A DNA stretch of 64,000 nt from Peptoanaerobacter stomatis (GCF_000238095.2 NZ_JH815225.1:1401060-1465059), one strand, 5' to 3'; shown: positions 18,006-27,723, counted from the stretch's first letter. The notes: generated by a model not told the origin, from the sequence alone. Numbers and translations are program-made.

Positions 18006-18641
18006 TTACAGATATCTTGCAGCTGTAACATATCTTGGTGCATAATAGCTGTCATTTATATTAGATACAACTACTCCGCTACCATATGAAGATGCGTGTA
18101 TGAAATTACCGTTTTCTATATATATTCCAACGTGTGATATTCCACCATAAGTATTGAAAAATACTAAATCGCCTTTTTGTAAATTAGCTTTTGCAACTTT
18201 TACTCCGGCGTACGCTTGGCTTGATGCAGTTCTCGGTAAGCTTATTCCCATTTGTCTGAACACATAGCTTGTATAACCTGAACAGTCAAAGGCATTTGGT
18301 CCTAATGAACCGTATGAATATGGAGAGCCAAGTTTTGATTTTGCTATTACTATAAGTTTATCTGCATCTACTGAAACTGATACTTCCTCTTCAACGTTTT
18401 TAGCTTGTTTTTCTTTTTCCTCTTTTTCTTCTATTTTTGTTTGCTCTTCATTTAAAGCAAGTAATTTTTCCAATTCTGAAACTTCTATGCTTACAGGCTC
18501 AGCTATTTCTTTAGCAACTGCAGTTTTTACCTCTACTTCATTATTAAATATTTCAGCTTCATCCGCATAAGAAAAATTCATACTTAATCCTACAAATCCT
18601 AATGTAAATATAGCCGCAAGCAAAGTTTTCTTCATTATCAA
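18006..18641 (-). CDS. Secreted NlpC/P60 cell-wall hydrolase
   Basis: 211-aa exported cysteine peptidase. The signal peptide KKTLLAAIFTLGFVGLSMNFSYA is followed by a Glu/Lys-rich coiled region (about 35-95) and a C-terminal NlpC/P60 domain (about 97-211). Catalytic residues are visible: Cys in NAFDCSGY, His in GGISHVGIY, and the third polar residue in NFIHASS. Such enzymes cut D-gamma-glutamyl-diaminopimelate or related bonds in peptidoglycan stems. The start is either TTG 18641, 9 bp after GGAGG, or ATG 18635, 15 bp after it; I keep the TTG because the spacing is better. No known wall-binding domain is seen, so the coiled region may anchor it. Confidence 0.85.
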   Translation of the reverse strand: MIMKKTLLAAIFTLGFVGLSMNFSYADEAEIFNNEVEVKTAVAKEIAEPVSIEVSELEKLLALNEEQTKIEEKEEKEKQAKNVEEEVSVSVDADKLIVIAKSKLGSPYSYGSLGPNAFDCSGYTSYVFRQMGISLPRTASSQAYAGVKVAKANLQKGDLVFFNTYGGISHVGIYIENGNFIHASSYGSGVVVSNINDSYYAPRYVTAARYL

Positions 18642-19063
18642 AGTTATATACCTCCAACATTGATTATTCTTTAAATTCTATATATTATTCTTAGTTACAA
18701 TTTTATCTTTATCTGTAATCACTTTGTAAATTATAGATTATTTTGTTTGACTTGTCAATAGTTTTTCAAAAAATTATTTCTTTTTGTTACACTTTTTCTG
18801 TAATATTATTTCTTAAACATATTGATAAAACGAAATTTTTATATTACATACAATTTATTATTTTTTATTTATTTACAATTTGTAACTTTTCACAATTATT
18901 TGACATAATTTATAATTGATGATAAAATACATCAGTCTATCAGTGGATATATCGATAAAATCTATTTAAATTAAGATATACTTAGATTATATTTGTAAGC
19001 AAGATTGCTAATACCTTTATAAATATCTATATTTAATTAGATAACAGTATCATAATTCACAGA
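18642..19063. other. AT-rich intergenic region before the preQ1 riboswitch
   Basis: Contains the divergent promoters of the NlpC/P60 gene and queT. I see no gene or repeat. Confidence 0.4.
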
Positions 19064-19101
19064 TAAGTGTTTCTTGGCACCCACTAAAAAAATCAAGGAG
19101 G
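19064..19101 (+). ncRNA. preQ1-I riboswitch
   Basis: Short class I preQ1 aptamer directly before queT. P1 is AAGTG pairing with CACT (AGTGTTTCTTGGCACCCACT), with the loop containing TTCTTGG. An A-rich tail (TAAAAAAATCAAGG) follows, in which CAAG can pair with CTTG of the loop to make the pseudoknot. The tail overlaps the AAGGAGG ribosome site, so ligand binding would hide it and block translation. The layout matches the family pattern for translational preQ1-I switches. Confidence 0.8.
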
Positions 19102-19108
19102 AAATTTT

Positions 19109-19594
19109 ATGAAAACAAAAATTTTGACAAGACAGGCACTTATTGCATCAATTTACTTTGTGGTAACTTATTTTTTAAAGGATATATCTTATGGTCCTGT
19201 TCAATTCAGAGTTGCTGAGATATTGAACATCTTAGCTTTTTATAATCCTGTTTATATAATAGGTGTTACGGCAGGTTGCTTCATATCCAATCTATACTCA
19301 CAATTCGGCGTTTATGATTTAATCTTTGGTACTCTACACACATTTATATCCCTCACTGCTATGAGCAAAATTAAAAATGTCTATGTAGCATCTCTTATGC
19401 CGTCACTTTTTTCATTCATAGTAGGTATAGGAATAATGCTGGCAACAGGTACAACAGCAGGCTTTTTCATAACAACAGCTCAAATAATGTTAAGCGAGTT
19501 TGTGGCTGTGAGCGTAATATCTGTACCTTTGTTCAAAACATTCGAAAAAAACTCTTATATAAGAGGAAATATACTATATATTCCATTTTCATAA
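19109..19594 (+). CDS. queT: QueT-family queuosine precursor transporter
   Basis: 161-aa membrane protein with about five hydrophobic segments, and the family hallmark PVQFRVAEILN in the first loop. QueT proteins are substrate-binding (S) components of ECF transporters that import preQ1 or a related queuosine precursor. The preQ1-I riboswitch directly upstream supports that substrate. The energising EcfAAT module is not in the window and is probably shared with other S components such as RibU. The start follows AAGGAGG. A terminator follows at 19675. Confidence 0.85.
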   Translation: MKTKILTRQALIASIYFVVTYFLKDISYGPVQFRVAEILNILAFYNPVYIIGVTAGCFISNLYSQFGVYDLIFGTLHTFISLTAMSKIKNVYVASLMPSLFSFIVGIGIMLATGTTAGFFITTAQIMLSEFVAVSVISVPLFKTFEKNSYIRGNILYIPFS

Positions 19595-19674
19595 TTTATA
19601 AATAATCGCCAATTAATACTGACATTTCTCATATAATAGAATTTTAATCTAATTTAATTTTCTAATACTATAAG

Positions 19675-19733
19675 AAAATCATCTATATTTTAAAAAAGAT
19701 ATTGCAATCAATTAAAATATAGATGATTTTTTA
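19675..19733. terminator. Terminator after queT
   Basis: Perfect 18-bp stem AAAATCATCTATATTTTA / TAAAATATAGATGATTTT followed by a T-run. It lies between convergent queT and the next NlpC/P60 gene and may serve both. Confidence 0.8.
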
Positions 19734-19794
19734 TGCAAAAAAAATACTTTAAGCCATGTAATAATACATAGTTTAAAGCATTTTAACTTTTATA

Positions 19795-21012
19795 TTATTC
19801 TACTCTTGTACCGAATAGGAAGTTTCTTACATCTATACTTGCTACACTTACTACATCGCCAGGTTTCGGTGCGTGTATCATCATTCCATCTCCTATATAT
19901 ATTCCTACGTGTCCAGGGAAGTGACATAAATCTCCCGGTTGTAATTGTGAACGTGATACTCTTCTTCCTACGTTTACTTGTTCATAAGTAGTTCTTGGTA
20001 AATATATTCCTCTTTGTGCATAAACATACTGAACAAATCCTGAGCAGTCAAAGCCTCTCGGTGTAGTTCCACCCCAAACATACGGTACTCCCAAATAGTT
20101 ATAAGCTATTTTTAATACAGGAGCAACTTTAGGTTTAGTTCCTACTTTTATAACCTTAGGTTTTGGTTCTTGCAATACTTTTTCGCTAAGCACATTAGAA
20201 GATATTACATTTCCGTTTATCTCCGTTACTCTGCTCTCTACTGATTTTACTCCGTCAGATCCTGCTGATTGAATAACAGATTCTCCCTCATACATAGAAG
20301 AATCACCTATTGTAGTAACTCCTCTTTTTATAGGTTTTTCAGAAGTTGCCGTATAAGACACTTTTACATCAAATTTCGGTTTTTCAGAAGTCGCATTTGA
20401 TGCTGTTATATATGACATAGCCTGACTGTAATTAAGTATTTTATCTACAGGCACATTTTTTGATTCTATCAAAGATATATTGCTTACTATCTCAGCTTCT
20501 GCATCTCTTTTTCCCTCCAAGTATGGAACTTTTACTCCTTCAAGTATACTGTCCATAGACTCTTTGGAATCTATAGCGAACGCTATTCCGTCATCTGTTT
20601 TAAGTATAAATGCCGGTTTTTTAATGCTGAGCATTGATGACACCATAATTTTAAGATCATCTGCATTTACCAGTTTATTTCCGTCAAGTTTACCTTTTAC
20701 GAACTTAACATCCATATCATATTTGATATCTTCGCCTTTTGTAACTCTCAAATCTTTATCAAGCGATGACAAAGTCTGCATTATATCCTTAGGATTTTTA
20801 GTGAATCCTATATGCTCTCCATTGACTAATATCTCATATCCTATTCCGGGTTGAAATACAGCCAGCGAAACTCCAACTGAAAGCATAAATGCTATTATAA
20901 TCATGTATAGACTATTTTGCTTAAATCTCTTTAAAAGCAATCTTGATGTAGAATAATCAAATCTATCATATGTTCTGGATCTTATAGTAGAAAAATCATT
21001 ATCTCTAATCAT
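19795..21012 (-). CDS. Membrane-anchored NlpC/P60 hydrolase with G5-like domain
   Basis: 405-aa wall hydrolase. A basic cytosolic N-terminus (about 30 aa) leads to one transmembrane helix (YMIIIAFMLSVGVSLAVF). The outside part holds a region of about 150 residues with internal similarity, then a G5-like domain (about 205-275: KPIKRGVTTIGDSSMYEGES, SVESRVTEINGNVIS), then NlpC/P60 (about 290-405). Catalytic Cys is in RGFDCSGF, His in PGHVGIYIG and the third residue in MMIHAPK. The layout resembles germination or growth-linked hydrolases of Firmicutes. GGGAGG precedes the start by 11 bp. Confidence 0.85.
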   Translation of the reverse strand: MIRDNDFSTIRSRTYDRFDYSTSRLLLKRFKQNSLYMIIIAFMLSVGVSLAVFQPGIGYEILVNGEHIGFTKNPKDIMQTLSSLDKDLRVTKGEDIKYDMDVKFVKGKLDGNKLVNADDLKIMVSSMLSIKKPAFILKTDDGIAFAIDSKESMDSILEGVKVPYLEGKRDAEAEIVSNISLIESKNVPVDKILNYSQAMSYITASNATSEKPKFDVKVSYTATSEKPIKRGVTTIGDSSMYEGESVIQSAGSDGVKSVESRVTEINGNVISSNVLSEKVLQEPKPKVIKVGTKPKVAPVLKIAYNYLGVPYVWGGTTPRGFDCSGFVQYVYAQRGIYLPRTTYEQVNVGRRVSRSQLQPGDLCHFPGHVGIYIGDGMMIHAPKPGDVVSVASIDVRNFLFGTRVE

Positions 21013-21813
21013 TATTTGAATTTACCCTCCCAAAGCGCATAAACTATATACACTCTCTTAACCGTATAAAACATATAAAACAGTTCGATATTTTTATATA
21101 GACTGTTTATTCTTAACAACACCTTGTATTTAAGCTATGTTATCAGCTGTAACTTAAAAAAAGCTTAAACCTAAAATTACGTCATTAAAAATTTGTAATT
21201 AAAATTTAATAAAATTTTATCCAGAAAGATTATAACACATTATTTACAAAAAAGAAACAAAAATATTTATTTTTTAATTACAACAAAACAAAAATATTTA
21301 TTTTTTTATTTGCAGTAATTCATTATAGACAAATTTATGACTTATGTCGGATAAAATATAAATATTATATATTTATCTTATCTATTGCAAACTACATCAA
21401 TTAACAGATAGTAAAAGATACTGATATCTCAAGTCAAATAGTAAAAATATCTTATAATTTATACATAAAAATACTTGATAAAAATATTTTTAATGATATA
21501 ATCTATAGTTGATATTAAATCTAATCTAAAAAATCTTTTACTTGTACAATATCGGTTTTTTTATCTATATAATATTTATATCCCAATTTAAAATTTGACA
21601 TCATTATCTTCTTGAAATTTCATAATTTAAAAATATATTAAATATGCGAACTTTTAATTTTTTTATACCTACATTTTAATACTTATATTTTTGAATTTAT
21701 GCCATTTCGCCAAATATCATTGCATATTATAGATAAAAAATTTAGACTACATCTTTTTACACATATTATGATTTTATATGGATTAGTTTTGAAATTATTT
21801 TGGAGGTCTCTTT
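21013..21813. other. 800-bp AT-rich intergenic region
   Basis: Separates two divergent genes and should hold both promoters. I looked for known riboswitches upstream of the hydrolase and the chemoreceptor and saw none. No gene or clear repeat. Confidence 0.4.
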
Positions 21814-23835
21814 ATGAAAAACATATTCAAGTCAAAAAGCATAAAGGCTAATATGACACTTAGTTTTGTGTTAATAATTTTGATTTCAAACATATTGTTA
21901 TTTGTCTTTAACAACCAACTGTTGAAGAAATATTTCTCACTACAAGTTAATGATTCTATTGAAGTAATCATTAAACAGGCGGCGGATATAATTGAAGAAG
22001 ATATAAAATCTACCGAATCTCAAGTAGATGCTCTATCCAAAACTTGGGCGTTTACAAAGAATTTGGACAAAAATCAAATAGCAGATTTTTACGAAAACTC
22101 TGCGAAATCAATGGGATTTATCGAATTTGCATATATCGACACAAAAGGAAACGGACTTAACCTTAACAAAGAAGGCGCAAAATGGGACGCAACTCAAAGA
22201 GAATATTTTAAAAGAAGTTTAAACGGAGAATTGTATACAAGCGAAATTCTTGTAGACCTTGTAACTAATCAAAAGATGATAGTTGTATCAACTCCTTATT
22301 ATGAAAACGGCAAAATAGAAGGTGTTTTCATAGGAATAAAAGACGCAAATTTCATAAGTGAGCTATGCAAGAACTTTAATTGGGGAGACTCCGGTATACT
22401 TTCAGTATATGACAAAAACTCAAAAATCGTAGGACATACAAGAAGTGAAATAGTAGAAAAAGAATTAAACCTTGTAGAAGAAGCTGCAAAAGACAGTTCA
22501 TACAAAGAAGTAGCAAACTTTTGGCAAAATGAAGTTTTGCAAAAACAATCAGGTGTAGGCGAATATTTCTTCACAGGAGAAAATAAGCTCGCAGCGTTTT
22601 ATAACCTTGAAAACAGAGGATATAGTGTACTCGTTTCTATAAATAAGAGCGAAATATTTGCTCCTCTTGTTACTCTAAGTAAATGGTTAAGTTTTGCAGC
22701 AATTTTAATAATAATTATATGTGCTCTCATAGTATACTTCTTAATAGCATCAAGTGTAGCAAATGCATTTAACAATATCAAGAAAGATTTGGAAAAAATA
22801 GCGGATTACAATTTGATAGCAGAACCAAGCAAAAACTATTCAGATAGACGAGATGAAATCGGAGACATATACAGATCAAGTATAATGTTGAAGGAAAATT
22901 TAACAAATATAGTCAACAATATAAAAGAATCTACGGAATTACTTGAAAACAGTTCTAATCTTTTACAAGAAAAATGCGATTTGGCAAATAGCGTAGCCAA
23001 CGATATATCAAACAGTGTTGATGATATAGCAAGAGGAGCTACTTCTCAAGCTGAAGATACACAAACAGGTGTAATTCAACTTCAAAATATGACTGATTTG
23101 TTAAGCAAAAATAAAACTAATTTACAGCAGTTAAATTCCGCATCTGACAGAACAGAAACACTTAAAAACGAAGGTGTGGATACTATGAACGAACTTCTTG
23201 AATCTACTCAAAAAAATAAGGATATATCAAAAGATATCAAAGAAGCTATGGATAAGACAAAAAATAGTGTCGATGATATAAAATCAGCAGGGGAAATGAT
23301 AAAATCAATAGCTGAACAAACAAATCTGCTTGCCTTAAATGCAGCAATCGAAGCAGCAAGAGCCGGAGAAGCCGGCAAAGGCTTTGCAGTTGTTGCAGAG
23401 GAAATTCGAAAATTGGCTGAAAATTCAAGCTCATTTACAGAACAAATAAACAATTCAGTTGCAGAATTGCTTTCAAGAGCAGATTACGCAGTAGATAAAA
23501 TCAATGAATCATCTACAGTAGTAGAAGAACAATCCATGAACGTAAACGAAGTTGAAAAGAAATTTGATGGTATAGCTGAATCTATAAATTCACTTAGAGT
23601 TTCTTTAAAAGAGATAATCTCATCTAACGAAGAGATAGACAAAGCACAAGGCAGTCTATATACAATAATGGAAAATGCATCAGCCTTATCAGAAGAAAAT
23701 GCGGCATCTACTCAAGAAGTAGCAGCATCTACTCAAACACAAATGAATTCTTTTGAAGAAATATCAAACGAAAGTATACAGCTTAAGAACCTTGCAGAAG
23801 AATTAAAAGACATAATAGATAAATTCAATGTATAA
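21814..23835 (+). CDS. Methyl-accepting chemotaxis protein with Cache sensor
   Basis: 673-aa transmembrane receptor. TM1 is at about residues 13-33; the outside sensor (about 35-285) has the double-Cache pattern, including [15 protein letters not shown] and [22 protein letters not shown]2 is at about 288-313, then a HAMP region, and a long signalling coiled coil (about 370-670). The hairpin tip [20 protein letters not shown] and [18 protein letters not shown] is the most conserved part of the family and contacts CheA/CheW. The ligand cannot be read from the sequence; dCache domains often bind amino acids. It stands alone, with three hairpins downstream and GGAGG before the start. Confidence 0.9.
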   Translation: MKNIFKSKSIKANMTLSFVLIILISNILLFVFNNQLLKKYFSLQVNDSIEVIIKQAADIIEEDIKSTESQVDALSKTWAFTKNLDKNQIADFYENSAKSMGFIEFAYIDTKGNGLNLNKEGAKWDATQREYFKRSLNGELYTSEILVDLVTNQKMIVVSTPYYENGKIEGVFIGIKDANFISELCKNFNWGDSGILSVYDKNSKIVGHTRSEIVEKELNLVEEAAKDSSYKEVANFWQNEVLQKQSGVGEYFFTGENKLAAFYNLENRGYSVLVSINKSEIFAPLVTLSKWLSFAAILIIIICALIVYFLIASSVANAFNNIKKDLEKIADYNLIAEPSKNYSDRRDEIGDIYRSSIMLKENLTNIVNNIKESTELLENSSNLLQEKCDLANSVANDISNSVDDIARGATSQAEDTQTGVIQLQNMTDLLSKNKTNLQQLNSASDRTETLKNEGVDTMNELLESTQKNKDISKDIKEAMDKTKNSVDDIKSAGEMIKSIAEQTNLLALNAAIEAARAGEAGKGFAVVAEEIRKLAENSSSFTEQINNSVAELLSRADYAVDKINESSTVVEEQSMNVNEVEKKFDGIAESINSLRVSLKEIISSNEEIDKAQGSLYTIMENASALSEENAASTQEVAASTQTQMNSFEEISNESIQLKNLAEELKDIIDKFNV

Positions 23836-23878
23836 AAACTTTATAATCCTTTTATATAAGTCTTTACACAAATAAAAA

Positions 23879-23924
23879 ATATTGTTATAATACACACTAA
23901 TTCAAAGTGTATTACAACAATATT
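23879..23924. terminator. Hairpin 1 after the chemoreceptor
   Basis: Stem AATATTGT..AATACAC / GTGTATT..ACAATATT around an 11-nt loop. The following T-tract is poor, so it may be a weak terminator or an RNA-stabilising structure. Confidence 0.45.
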
Positions 23925-23970
23925 CTTAAAAAATTATTTTTCAAAACAAAAATATAGAAAATTTATTTGT

Positions 23971-24013
23971 AATAGAGTTTAGTATTATAAACGTATAAAT
24001 ACTAAACTCTATT
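23971..24013. terminator. Hairpin 2 after the chemoreceptor
   Basis: Perfect 16-bp stem AATAGAGTTTAGTATT / AATACTAAACTCTATT with an 11-nt loop, then TTATATT. Likely a terminator. Confidence 0.6.
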
Positions 24014-24030
24014 TTATATTATAGAATACA

Positions 24031-24076
24031 AAAAAACAGACTGTTATACAAATACGATATAATAGTCTGTTTTTTA
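24031..24076. terminator. Terminator of the metal ATPase operon
   Basis: Stem AAAAACAGACTGTTATA / TATAATAGTCTGTTTTT flanked by A- and T-runs, just after the minus-strand ATPase stop. It can work in both directions. Confidence 0.75.
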
Positions 24077-24085
24077 TTTAATTTT

Positions 24086-26179
24086 TTAATCTTTTTCTTT
24101 AGTATTTAATAACTTTCTCATAGATGCCGCGCAAACAGCCATAGTTGATACATTATGAAAAAGTGCAGTAGTAGCAGGTGTTAATACCCCTGCAATTCCC
24201 AATGCTATAAGCGATGTATTAAAGCCTACTATAAAATTATAATTTGAATGTATTCTTTCAAACAAATTTTTTGATAATACTCTTAGAGTGATAAGGTCAT
24301 TAAGGTCGCTTGACAACAATGTTATATCAGCAACTTCTCTTGCTATATCTGAAGAATCTTTCATTGCTATAGATACATTTGCGGCACTTAGTGCAGGTGA
24401 GTCGTTTATTCCATCGCCTACCATTACAACTTTTTTACCGCTTTCTTTTATACTTTCAATTATCTTGTATTTTTCATCAGGTAATACTTGTGAATAACAA
24501 CTATCTATGCCAAGTTTCTTGCATACCGATTTTGCAACTATATCACTGTCACCTGTTATCATAATCACATTATCAAAGCCGTTTTCTTTTAATCTTCTTA
24601 TAACGTCTACCGCCTCATCTCTTGGAGGGTCATCTATACAAAATATTCCTATTATTCTATCTCCAAGAGCAAGGAACAATGTGGAGTACTCTTTACATTC
24701 TGTCATCAATACTTTCAACTGATCATCCGTCAATTTTATATTTTCATCATCTTCTATAAAATGCCTGCTTCCGATTAAAGCTCTTTGTCCGTTAAGCTTT
24801 GACGATATACCGTGTGCCACTATATATTCGACTTCTGCATGAGTTTCTTCATGAATTATATTTCTGTCAGCAGCTTCTTTTACTATGGCACGAGCAACAG
24901 AATGCGGGAAGTGTTCTTCCAAACAAGCAGCTATTTTCAAAACTTCCGATTCGCTATAATCATAAAAAGGCACTATTTTCGCAAGATGAGGTGATGCATT
25001 TGTAAGTGTACCGGTTTTATCAAAAACTATGGTATTTGCATTCGCATACTCTTCCAAAAATTTACCGCCTTTTACAACTATGTTGTTCACAGATGCTTCT
25101 TTCATAGCAGATATTACCGTTATAGGTGTAGATAATTTTATTGCACAGGAGTAATCCACCATAAGAACTGCCATAGCTCTTGTAATATTTCCCGTCAAGG
25201 CATATACTCCCGCAAAAGATATAAGGCTGAACGGAACTATGCTGTCCGCCAATTTCTGTGCATTGCTTTGCACATTGGCTTTTAAATCTTGAGATCTATC
25301 TATCAAATCAATTATCTTGCTTATTCTTGTCTGATTGTCTATAGCCGTAACTTTTATATTTATATTTCCTTCTTCTATTACACTACCGGCATATACGCTA
25401 AGTCCGTCATATTTTCTTACAGCAAGAGACTCTCCCGTCATACTCGATTCATTTATCATTGCTTCGCCTGAAACAATCACACCGTCTACAGGTATCATAA
25501 GACCTGTTCTTGCAACTACCACATCTCCACATTTTACTTGCGACATAGGTTTTTTAACTTCATTTCCGTCTTCAACAACCCATACATGATCTACATTTAT
25601 CTCCAAGGATTTTGCAAGTTGTAGACTTGCTGAACGCATAGTATAGTCTTCAAGTAACTGAGATACATTGAGCAAAAACATTATAGAATTGGCCGTGGCA
25701 TAATCATTTGTAACTATTGACGCAGTAATTGATGTAGCATCAAGCACATCAACATTTATATCCCCGTCAAGCAAAGATTTCACACCTTTGCTTACAAATT
25801 TTAATGCTCTTAGTATTGTGACAAACCTTGAAAAAGGCGCCGGTATAAGTATAGGCATAAAAAATTTTCTTGCAATAAGTGTGGTAACTTTACTCTTAAA
25901 ATTTTTATTGAGTTTTTCCAACTCTTCATCTACAGGATAAGCTAATCTTGATATTTTTTCTTTATTCAAGGACGAAAGAATTTCAAGTAATTTCGGTTTA
26001 TACTTACAGTCATAATTTATAAGCACAGAGCCATTACTCGTGCTTATACGAACGTCATCGACAAAGTCGAAAGTTTTAAGATAATCCGATACACCGTAAG
26101 AAGAATACCTGTCAAACGCATATTCTCCGTATCTCACCCTCATTCTTCCGCCTTTGTCATATACTGTGGTAAATTTCAT
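24086..26179 (-). CDS. P1B-like heavy-metal P-type ATPase with SCA motif
   Basis: 697-aa cation pump. The N-terminal about 85 residues resemble an HMA fold but lack the CxxC metal site. The actuator domain has MTGES; the phosphorylation site is FDKTGTLTN; the ATP region has FPHSVARAIVKEA and MVGDGINDSPAL. The ion-path motif in the membrane segment before the P-domain is YSCAIKLSTP, where copper or zinc pumps have CPC or similar, so the Pro before Cys is Ser. This suggests a different metal (Mn, Fe or Zn are possible). It is preceded by a small DUF6110 gene 13 bp upstream, an arrangement like mycobacterial CtpC with PacL-type partners. Confidence 0.85.
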   Translation of the reverse strand: MKFTTVYDKGGRMRVRYGEYAFDRYSSYGVSDYLKTFDFVDDVRISTSNGSVLINYDCKYKPKLLEILSSLNKEKISRLAYPVDEELEKLNKNFKSKVTTLIARKFFMPILIPAPFSRFVTILRALKFVSKGVKSLLDGDINVDVLDATSITASIVTNDYATANSIMFLLNVSQLLEDYTMRSASLQLAKSLEINVDHVWVVEDGNEVKKPMSQVKCGDVVVARTGLMIPVDGVIVSGEAMINESSMTGESLAVRKYDGLSVYAGSVIEEGNINIKVTAIDNQTRISKIIDLIDRSQDLKANVQSNAQKLADSIVPFSLISFAGVYALTGNITRAMAVLMVDYSCAIKLSTPITVISAMKEASVNNIVVKGGKFLEEYANANTIVFDKTGTLTNASPHLAKIVPFYDYSESEVLKIAACLEEHFPHSVARAIVKEAADRNIIHEETHAEVEYIVAHGISSKLNGQRALIGSRHFIEDDENIKLTDDQLKVLMTECKEYSTLFLALGDRIIGIFCIDDPPRDEAVDVIRRLKENGFDNVIMITGDSDIVAKSVCKKLGIDSCYSQVLPDEKYKIIESIKESGKKVVMVGDGINDSPALSAANVSIAMKDSSDIAREVADITLLSSDLNDLITLRVLSKNLFERIHSNYNFIVGFNTSLIALGIAGVLTPATTALFHNVSTMAVCAASMRKLLNTKEKD

Positions 26180-26192
26180 ATTATTTTACCTG

Positions 26193-26408
26193 CTATTCTT
26201 CTTCAGTTATATTAGCTTCATCATAGCACATATCTTCTGCTTCTTCTTTTATGTTTTGCAAAGACGCTTTCAAACTTTTTTGCATTTTCATACCATTTGC
26301 CATACCTTTTACCGCTAAATTGTGAAAAGTATCGCTTTTTAATAGAGAAGACGCCAACAATCCACCCGCAAAAGCCCAAAGTCTCTTATTTTTTAGTAAA
26401 AACATCAT
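26193..26408 (-). CDS. DUF6110 family small protein, partner of the ATPase
   Basis: 71-aa protein with a Gly/Ala-rich hydrophobic N-terminus (LWAFAGGLLASSLL), a basic helix (GMANGMKMQKSLKASL) and an acidic C-terminus (IKEEAEDMCYDEANITEEE). I recognise the DUF6110 pattern, which in Clostridia sits next to metal P-type ATPases. It may be membrane-associated and pass metal to the pump through its acidic/Cys tail, as proposed for PacL proteins in mycobacteria. That role is inferred by analogy. It lies 13 bp from the ATPase start, so they are one operon. Confidence 0.7.
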   Translation of the reverse strand: MMFLLKNKRLWAFAGGLLASSLLKSDTFHNLAVKGMANGMKMQKSLKASLQNIKEEAEDMCYDEANITEEE

Positions 26409-26620
26409 TATAATTACCTCCCTAAGTAATTTTTCAAAAAATTAATATAACAAAATTATTAATATCGAACTAATACAGATTTTATCCAAAATTTTTAAAT
26501 ATAATCTGTTTTGAAAAAATATAATAAATAAATTTATTATATAAAAACAATACTTTCCAAAAAAATTATATTCATTCAATAAAAATAATTATTTATTAAT
26601 GAAACCAAAATTTAGTTTTT

Positions 26621-26638
26621 GATAATCAATTAATAATA
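26621..26638. promoter_or_regulatory. Putative operator palindrome, copy 1
   Basis: GATAATCAATTAATAATA, which matches the complement of copy 2 at 16 of 18 positions and is itself nearly palindromic. It resembles Fur/PerR-type boxes in composition. A metal-responsive repressor is plausible given the ATPase, but not shown. Confidence 0.35.
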
Positions 26639-26721
26639 TTATTATAATATTTTTGTTAAAAAATGTCAATATTATTTACTAATATTTTAGTGTTATTAAA
26701 TAAATAGAGTCCTTTTCTTTT

Positions 26722-26739
26722 TATTATTAATTGATAATA
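26722..26739. promoter_or_regulatory. Putative operator palindrome, copy 2
   Basis: TATTATTAATTGATAATA, a palindrome with mismatches at one symmetric position pair, 101 bp from copy 1 in the same divergent region. Confidence 0.35.
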
Positions 26740-26879
26740 TATTTTTATTTTTATCTATTAATTCCATAATTAATAATATTCCTTAATTAAAAATACTTAT
26801 AAAATTCTAATAAAATATGTTATAAAATATACTATATTGGTATTAATATAATATAAAAATTTTATAGGAGGTATTATAT

Positions 26880-27224
26880 ATGGATAAATATATTAAAAAT
26901 TTCCCTTTTGATACTGTTGTCAATTTAGCAGGTCAAGTAGAAGTAAGAGAAGGAGAAATAGCAAGCAAGACTCTTGCTCAAAACAACAGCGTAAGCGTTA
27001 CTCTATTTGCATTTGATAAAGGTGAGGAAATAAGCACGCACGAATCTGATGGAGATGCAATGGTTATAGCTCTCGAAGGCAAAGGTATGTGTATAGTTGA
27101 CGGTAAAGAGCATATATTAAATGCTGGCGATTCGTTGATAATGCCTTCAAGAAAACCACATTCAGTGCATGCTGTAGAACAATTCAAAATGATGTTGGTC
27201 GTTATATTTCCTAACGAAAGATAG
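26880..27224 (+). CDS. Small cupin-domain protein
   Basis: 114-aa single cupin barrel. Cupin motif 1 is at about residues 48-68, with GEEISTHESDGDAMVIALEG giving His and Asp/Glu ligands; motif 2 is GDSLIMPSRKPHSVHAV at about 83-99. Metal binding is likely. The usual second His of motif 1 is replaced by other residues, so metal binding could be altered. AGGAGG lies 8 bp before the ATG. Small cupins of this type have been linked to sugar, oxidative or metal-stress functions; none can be assigned here. It is divergent from the metal ATPase operon and shares its control region. Confidence 0.8.
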   Translation: MDKYIKNFPFDTVVNLAGQVEVREGEIASKTLAQNNSVSVTLFAFDKGEEISTHESDGDAMVIALEGKGMCIVDGKEHILNAGDSLIMPSRKPHSVHAVEQFKMMLVVIFPNER

Positions 27225-27274
27225 TAATATTTTTAGAATATAAAAAATTTTAAATGCACAATCTTATAATTATT

Positions 27275-27323
27275 ATACCTGTTTAAAATGTAGATACATC
27301 TTACATTTGGACAGGTATTTTTT
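27275..27323 (+). terminator. Terminator after the cupin gene
   Basis: Stem ATACCTGT..AAATGTA / TACATTT..ACAGGTAT with a small internal bulge and a 7-nt T-run. Confidence 0.75.
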
Positions 27324-27360
27324 AATATATCAATATTTATATTTTATAACAATCTCAATT

Positions 27361-27470
27361 TAACTAATAGATACATATATATAATTTATTTTAAATATGC
27401 TTAATTTTACTTAGCTAATAAGTTTTTAAAAACAGAAATGTCTATTACTCTATTGATTTTTAGTATTATG
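27361..27470. repeat. Dispersed AT-rich intergenic repeat, copy A
   Basis: About 110 bp similar to copies at 28574 and 48413. Shared blocks: GATACAT..ATATA, TTATTTTAAATA, CTTAATTTTACTTAGCTAA, then TCTATTA..TATTGA and TTTTAGTAT. This is the most diverged of the three clear copies. Confidence 0.5.
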
Positions 27471-27671
27471 TGCTGTTTCATTTTGATAAAAAATTAAATA
27501 CCATATACCAAACTTTTTATATGCGATGATTTTTGCTTTCATTAAATTACTATTGTTTATAAAAATATAGCTTTTTAATAGTTTTTTAGTATAAATATAG
27601 GATATATTTTAGAGCCAAAATATTACTTTTGTTGTATTTTGTAAATAATTTAAATAAATTCAAAAAAGTAC

Positions 27672-27700
27672 TTGATATTATTTATTAATTGTGATATATT
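27672..27700 (+). promoter_or_regulatory. Promoter of the FMN riboswitch / ribU
   Basis: TTGATA, 17-bp spacer, TATATT, ending about 24 bp before the FMN aptamer. Confidence 0.6.
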
Positions 27701-27723
27701 TAACTCACAACTAAATAATCCAT

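Larger units (their letters stand above)
26409..26879. other. Divergent promoter region with palindromes
   Basis: Very AT-rich region between the ATPase operon and the cupin gene. It holds two near-identical 18-bp palindromes (listed separately) and a partial third (ATAATTAATAATA near 26766). No gene seen. Confidence 0.5.

Noticed and set aside
21013..21813. Possible riboswitch before the G5/NlpC hydrolase (c-di-AMP type)
   Set aside because: None of the conserved blocks of known classes are present.
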